A program made the position numbers and the translations under genes. The notes below the pieces were generated by a model. That model did not search any database, was not told where the DNA came from, and saw only the letters and a list, made by a program, of their open reading frames with translations. Source: Scatomonas sp963649395 (GTDB lineage: Bacteria > Bacillota > Clostridia > Lachnospirales > Lachnospiraceae). Taken from it: a stretch of DNA of 7,721 bases. Below, piece after piece: positions 5,160 through 7,721 of the stretch (within the stretch, counting starts at the first letter, position 1; each line of letters opens with the position of its first letter). The DNA lies in assembly GCA_963649395.1 (NCBI GenBank), contig CAVJHW010000124.1, positions 1 through 7,721 on the forward strand, written 5' to 3'.

Positions 5160-6128
5160 ATGCAGACATTGAAGATTGGTCAGGTGGAGATAGAGAATCC
5201 CCTGATCCTGGCTCCTATGGCGGGGGTCACGGATCTGCCCTTTCGCCTTCTGTGCAGGGAGCAGGGAGCCGGTTTGGTCTGCATGGAGATGGTCAGCGCC
5301 AAGGCTATTCTATATAAGAATCGGAATACGGAAGAACTCATGCGCATCGATTCCCGGGAAAAGCCGGTTTCTCTCCAGCTTTTTGGAAGCGAACCTGAGG
5401 TGGTGGCACAAGCTGCCCGGCAGATTGCGGAGCGTCCCTTTGACATCCTGGATTTTAATATGGGCTGCCCGGTTCCCAAGATTGTCAATAACGGGGAGGG
5501 CTCCGCATTGATGCAGGATCCCAGGCTGGCGGGAGAGATTCTGACAGCCCTGGTGCGAGCGGTCAAAAAGCCGGTCACGGTGAAGATCCGTAAGGGCTTT
5601 GACCAGGATCATGTCAATGCGGTGGACCTGGCCAAGATCGCTGAGCAGGCGGGAGTGGCAGCCATTGCCGTCCATGGCCGCACCCGAGAACAATTTTACT
5701 CCGGCAGGGCGGATTGGGAGATTATCCGACAGGTGAAGGAGGCAGTCTCCCTGCCGGTCATAGGCAACGGGGATGTAGACAGCCCCCAACAAGCCAAAGC
5801 CATGCTGGAGGCCACAGGCTGCGATGGGATTATGATCGGACGGGGAGCCCAGGGCAATCCCTGGATCTTTTCTCAGATTCTGACCTACTTAAGAACCGGG
5901 AAGATCCCTCCCAAGCCCTCGGCTGGGGAGGTGCGGTCTATGATCCTGCGCCATGCCGCTATGTTACTGGACTATAAGGGCGTCTATACCGGAATCCGGG
6001 AGATGCGCAAGCATGTCGCCTGGTATACCGCCGGATTCCCCCATTCGGCCCAGCTGCGCCGCCGGGTGAACGAGGTGCAGAGCCTGGAGGAGCTGGAGGA
6101 ATTGCTGGACTTCGGCATGGAAAAATAA
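5160..6128 (+). CDS. dusB: tRNA-dihydrouridine synthase (DusB type)
   Basis: This flavoenzyme reduces specific uridines in the D-loop of tRNA to dihydrouridine, using FMN and NAD(P)H. The 322-residue length and domain order are typical: an N-terminal TIM barrel and a C-terminal helical tRNA-binding domain (from about 245). Motifs seen are LAPMAGVTDLPFR (17-29), the catalytic cysteine C103 in FNMGCPVPKIVNN, VKIRKG (141-146), VHGRTREQFYSG (171-182), VIGNGDV (200-206) and the phosphate-binding GRGAQGNPWIF (227-237). ATG 5160 follows GGGGAG (5151-5156); an AAAGGA lies slightly further upstream. The firmicute enzyme may be called Dus1 or DusB; its target uridine cannot be read from the sequence. 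It is the last gene of the + strand cluster and converges with the - strand gene, 17 bp apart. Confidence 0.93.
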   Translation: MQTLKIGQVEIENPLILAPMAGVTDLPFRLLCREQGAGLVCMEMVSAKAILYKNRNTEELMRIDSREKPVSLQLFGSEPEVVAQAARQIAERPFDILDFNMGCPVPKIVNNGEGSALMQDPRLAGEILTALVRAVKKPVTVKIRKGFDQDHVNAVDLAKIAEQAGVAAIAVHGRTREQFYSGRADWEIIRQVKEAVSLPVIGNGDVDSPQQAKAMLEATGCDGIMIGRGAQGNPWIFSQILTYLRTGKIPPKPSAGEVRSMILRHAAMLLDYKGVYTGIREMRKHVAWYTAGFPHSAQLRRRVNEVQSLEELEELLDFGMEK

Positions 6129-6154
6129 TCTGCCGTCCGGAACTATTACGGCAG
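6121..6154 (-). terminator. rho-independent terminator for the - strand AAA-ATPase-like gene
   Basis: Read on the - strand, CTGCCGT (6154-6148) pairs with ACGGCAG (6136-6130) around an 11-base loop, followed by ATTATTTTT (6129-6121). The first arm includes the start of the TAA stop codon of the - strand gene, and the T tract lies over the end of dusB. On the + strand the same hairpin has no T tract, so it is probably one-directional. Confidence 0.55.
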
Positions 6155-7417
6155 CTGCTTCATTTGTACAGTGGCTTTCTTTTTACAAAATGCAATTCCA
6201 TAAATCTGTATATCCTTTATTCCGTTTGATTTTAACTCTTCACAATAGTTTTTCTCCAGCACCTGTTGGATGGCCGTATCGGCGGATAAAATGAGTTGAT
6301 CTTCCTCTGCATTCTTTTCTGCCTTAAATTCCATAACGATTCCCGGAAGTCTCTTGGATACAGGCTTTAGTAGAAGGTCAAACCGCCCTTCCCCGGATTC
6401 TCTATTTGAGACAATCTGATAATCGTCCGACATAATGGCCAACAACCCTAACATCATACCATGATAAAAGGCTTCCTTTGCGGTATCAAAACAGGACACA
6501 GTTCTCAGCAGATATTCCCTCAGGGTGCTTTGCAATGCCTCCTTATTATTGGTCTTGAGGGCCAACTGGAAGGAACGAATCACAGATTGAGACACATTTT
6601 GCGAAAGGTGGTCCAGGAGTTCTTTCTTGAAAACCTGTTTGATCTCCTTATTTGGAATTGTAAGGGCGCAGATAGGGGCATCCCCGATTATCCCGATCTC
6701 TTCCTTGATTTTTAAATATCCTGTCGCTAAAAGGAAGGAATAAATGGTATCCTCGGAAGAGGTTATTTCAGGATAAACCAGATCTGTATCCACTACGGTG
6801 TGAATCGGTTTATCCTCCAAAAGATCCATCAGAGATTTCTGCACTCCATTTTTACCGTTGCGGATAATGTCCAGGATCCTATCATTGCTGCTTGTCCGAG
6901 ACCAGAAAGCTTTCGGAATACAGTTATTATTGAAATAGCTGATAACAGACCAGGGATTGTAAATTCCAACCTTTCCAAAGAGATAACCGTTATACCACTC
7001 TTCTATTTCCCGTAGCTTGTTTCCTTGGCCATAATATTTTGCCATGATTTCCAACTCATGGGCCGTAAAACCAAAATACTCCGAATACTTTTCGTCAAGG
7101 ATAGTATTTACAATCAAATTATTTAGCCCGCTAAAGAGGCTCTCTTTTGCGATGCGCAATATGCCGGTGAGAATGCCAAACTCAAGGGAGTTGTTATCCT
7201 TAAGAACCGTAGAAAAAAGGTTCCTCGTAAAAGCAATGACCTCGTCATAATAACCATTGCTATAGCCCTGTTGGATGGGCGTATCATATTCATCGATGAT
7301 CACTATCGCACGGGCTTTATATGCGTCAGCCAACATATGGGATAGCTGACCGAGAGACGCCTCACACTCTACCTTGGAGACATCTCCCTTCCGCATGCGT
7401 CCAAAGAAAGGAGTCAA
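6146..7417 (-). CDS. AAA-ATPase-like / PD-(D/E)XK nuclease protein, N-terminally truncated
   Basis: The 423 residues match the C-terminal three quarters of the family combining an AAA-ATPase-like domain with a C-terminal PD-(D/E)XK domain (Pfam AAA-ATPase_like and PDDEXK_9, from memory). A Walker B-like IVIIDEYDTPIQQGY is at 38-52. Then come LTGILRIAKESLFSGLNN (83-100), YSEYFGFT (111-118), EEWYNGYLFG (139-148) and IYNPWSV (152-158). The nuclease core is GRFDLLL (D347) with MEFKAEKN (E363, K365). Full-length relatives are about 520-570 residues and start with a DKT...RPRRFGKS Walker A region, absent here. The ORF begins at TTG 7417, with an in-frame ATG at 7396; neither has a good ribosome site. 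The upstream bases belong to the tRNA promoter region. It is more AT-rich than the central genes. It is probably a decaying remnant, with a functional short protein less likely. Confidence 0.8.
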   Translation of the reverse strand: MTPFFGRMRKGDVSKVECEASLGQLSHMLADAYKARAIVIIDEYDTPIQQGYSNGYYDEVIAFTRNLFSTVLKDNNSLEFGILTGILRIAKESLFSGLNNLIVNTILDEKYSEYFGFTAHELEIMAKYYGQGNKLREIEEWYNGYLFGKVGIYNPWSVISYFNNNCIPKAFWSRTSSNDRILDIIRNGKNGVQKSLMDLLEDKPIHTVVDTDLVYPEITSSEDTIYSFLLATGYLKIKEEIGIIGDAPICALTIPNKEIKQVFKKELLDHLSQNVSQSVIRSFQLALKTNNKEALQSTLREYLLRTVSCFDTAKEAFYHGMMLGLLAIMSDDYQIVSNRESGEGRFDLLLKPVSKRLPGIVMEFKAEKNAEEDQLILSADTAIQQVLEKNYCEELKSNGIKDIQIYGIAFCKKKATVQMKQLP

Positions 7418-7435
7418 ATTTCCACGAAAAAAGAG

Positions 7436-7464
7436 TTGACAAGCGCTCTTTGATATAATATACT
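7436..7464 (+). promoter_or_regulatory. sigma-A promoter for the tRNA-Pro/tRNA-Gly genes
   Basis: TTGACA (7436-7441, perfect) and TATACT (7459-7464, five of six) are separated by exactly 17 bp. It is the strongest promoter-like site in the window, oriented toward the tRNAs about 77 bp downstream of the predicted start. Identical 7-bp sequences AAGCGCT (7441-7447 and 7477-7483) flank the -10 region. Confidence 0.8.
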
Positions 7465-7495
7465 ATAACTTGCGTTAAGCGCTGATTTGCTCGCA

Positions 7496-7518
7496 TATGC
7501 CATGCTCGGCATGGCATA
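7496..7518 (+). other. perfect 10-bp hairpin in the tRNA leader
   Basis: TATGCCATGC (7496-7505) and GCATGGCATA (7509-7518) pair perfectly around a TCG loop. It lies between the tRNA promoter and tRNA-Pro, with no U tract after it, so it is unlikely to terminate. A role in processing the precursor or in protecting the leader is possible. It may also be a leftover palindrome from an insertion near the tRNA. Confidence 0.55.
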
Positions 7519-7547
7519 AGGGTGGATCGGGAAGCTCTGCGACCTTT

Positions 7548-7622
7548 CGGGGTGTGGCTCAGTTTGGCTAGAGCGCCTGGTTTGGGACCAGGAGGCCGCA
7601 GGTTCGAATCCTGTCACCCCGA
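7548..7622 (+). tRNA. tRNA-Pro (anticodon UGG)
   Basis: A complete cloverleaf can be drawn. The acceptor stem pairs CGGGGTG (7548-7554) with CACCCCG (7615-7621), followed by discriminator A at 7622. The D stem is GCTC/GAGC, and the anticodon stem is CCTGG/CCAGG around loop TTTGGGA with anticodon TGG at 7583-7585. The T stem is GCAGG/CCTGT around TTCGAAT. The terminal CCA is not encoded, so it would be added after transcription. The UGG anticodon can serve most or all proline codons through wobble. Confidence 0.95.
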
Positions 7623-7654
7623 TGTCATTTTGAGGTGGCGAGAGAATATCTGAT

Positions 7655-7721
7655 GCAGGTGTAGTTCAATGGTAGAACACCAGCCTTCCAAGCTGGATAC
7701 GTGGGTTCGATTCCCATCACC
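7655..7721 (+). tRNA. tRNA-Gly (anticodon UCC), 3' end cut by the window
   Basis: The acceptor 5' strand GCAGGTG (7655-7661) is followed by D arm GTTC/GAAC. The anticodon stem is CCAGC/GCTGG around loop CTTCCAA with TCC at 7687-7689, and the T arm is GTGGG/CCCAT around TTCGATT. Only CACC of the 3' acceptor strand is present; the last three paired bases and the discriminator lie beyond the window. It begins 32 bases after tRNA-Pro, with no separate promoter, so the two are likely co-transcribed. Confidence 0.93.

Noticed and set aside
7414..7617. Small - strand ORF overlapping tRNA-Pro
   Set aside because: It is the antisense of the tRNA and its leader. Frames beginning MTGFEPAAS-like are a known artefact of antisense tRNA sequence.

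Overview
The window looks like a piece of a Clostridia chromosome, most likely Lachnospiraceae. The evidence is the linkage of ornithine carbamoyltransferase, biotin-protein ligase, a DUF6145-type protein and a DusB-type dihydrouridine synthase on one strand, strong GGAGG-type ribosome binding sites, and an AAA-ATPase-like/PD-(D/E)XK protein of a kind abundant in gut Clostridia. The taxonomic call comes from recalled gene order and protein character, not from a search.

Left edge (1-1130): a decayed accessory segment. It holds the C-terminal nuclease half of a YhcG/DUF1016 protein, then a DNA methyltransferase remnant that appears to have lost both an internal piece and everything after its AdoMet-binding motif. 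The YhcG homology starts at the inner end of a 52-bp sequence (4-55). An identical copy lies at 2590-2641, over the stop codon of the slipin gene.

Centre (1190-6128): a dense, more GC-rich block of housekeeping genes, all on the + strand. An NfeD-like membrane protein and an SPFH/slipin protein form an overlapping two-gene unit. The argF-birA-DUF6145-dusB cluster follows, with stop/start overlap or short spacing at argF-birA. The argF promoter seems to reuse one arm of the hairpin that closes the slipin gene. Two intergenic gaps hold small repeats: a 30-bp-period repeat after birA, possibly inside a 34-codon ORF, and three tandem 34-bp units before dusB.

Right edge (6129-7721): a convergent - strand gene encodes the C-terminal three quarters of an AAA-ATPase-like/PD-(D/E)XK protein with no Walker A region. 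Its 5' end stops about 20 bp from a near-consensus + strand promoter. That promoter drives a tRNA-Pro(UGG)-tRNA-Gly(UCC) pair, and the tRNA-Gly is cut by the window end.

The central genes serve arginine biosynthesis, biotin attachment, tRNA modification and membrane quality control. The flanks are remnants of mobile or defence-associated genes. I see no complete new system. The best leads are the 52-bp hairpin repeat with its built-in -35 box, the 34-codon ORF with a synonymously diverged internal repeat, the 34-bp tandem repeats, and the symmetric elements around the tRNA promoter.
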